From Minisyncoccota bacterium (GTDB lineage Bacteria > Patescibacteriota > Minisyncoccia > UBA6257 > 1-14-0-10-40-38), in NCBI GenBank assembly GCA_020052135.1, contig JAGVPS010000118.1:1-5752 (forward strand): DNA of 5,752 bases, in the 5' to 3' direction. Shown here one piece after another: positions 5,721-5,752 of the stretch. Numbering within the stretch: the stretch's first letter is position 1; the number at the start of each line of letters is the position of its first letter. The notes under the pieces are model-generated. The model did not search any database. It saw only the letters and a program-made list of their open reading frames with translations, and had not been told where the DNA came from. The position numbers and the translations under genes are program-made.

Positions 5721-5752
5721 TGTCATTGCGAGGAGTAGCAACGACGAAGCAA
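5721..5752. repeat. Edge-truncated dispersed repeat of the GTCATTGCGAGG...GAAGCAA type
   Basis: The last 32 bases start TGTCATTGCGAGGAGTAGC and end ACGACGAAGCAA. The ends TTGC (5726-5729) and GCAA (5749-5752) are inverted. I recognise this as resembling the short interspersed 'GTCATTGCGAGG...GAAGCAATC' repeats found in many copies in various bacterial genomes, including candidate phyla. Only one copy is visible and it is cut by the window edge, so repeat status rests on recollection of the consensus. It lies just upstream of the operon promoter. Confidence 0.45.

Noticed and set aside
1..5752. CRISPR array, insertion sequence or attachment site
   Set aside because: I see no regularly spaced direct repeats, transposase motifs or terminal inverted repeats.

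Overview
The window looks like a piece of a Patescibacteria (Candidate Phyla Radiation) genome. The evidence is a family of secreted proteins sharing a signal peptide, a 'CCxC' cysteine-rich head, an 'EPPxLGxxIP' linker and a two-helix segment. That segment resembles the VirB2-like T4SS pilin domains that are abundant in that group. This assignment comes from recognising the motifs, not from a search. Stop codons used are TAA and TGA, so the code in which TGA means glycine (Absconditabacteria/Gracilibacteria) is unlikely.

Layout, left to right. Positions 2-115 hold the 3' end of an unidentified plus-strand gene. The 171-bp gap that follows separates convergent transcription units and contains a perfect 42-bp palindrome (129-170), a candidate bidirectional terminator. 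The rest of the window is one minus-strand operon, read right to left. An extended -10 promoter (about 5680-5695) sits directly against the first ATG, which implies a leaderless mRNA. A 41-codon reading frame (5679-5554) encodes a signal peptide followed by CCKC. It ends in an ATGA overlap with gene A (5557-3755), and a dnaX-type heptamer A AAA AAG lies immediately before that junction, in the correct phase. Gene A is a pilin-like/NlpC-P60-like fusion, gene B (3741-2185) a pilin-like/lytic transglycosylase fusion, and gene C (2188-287) a second pilin-like/NlpC-P60-like fusion paralogous to gene A. B and C overlap by ATGA. A 32-bp fragment at the right edge resembles a dispersed repeat of the 'GTCATTGCGAGG...GAAGCAA' type.

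Proposed joint role (inference): the three proteins are exported and anchored by two transmembrane helices, with both the cysteine-rich head and the catalytic tail outside the cytoplasm. Together they supply a glycan-strand cleaving activity (SLT) and two peptide-cleaving or amidase activities (NlpC/P60-like). Gram-positive conjugation systems combine these activities in one CwlT-type enzyme, and VirB1 supplies the first of them in T4SS. Here each enzyme is fused to its own VirB2-like membrane segment, so the operon may remodel peptidoglycan for a pilus or secretion apparatus, or act on a host cell wall. The most unusual points are the enzyme-pilin fusions and the interrupted 5' end of gene A.
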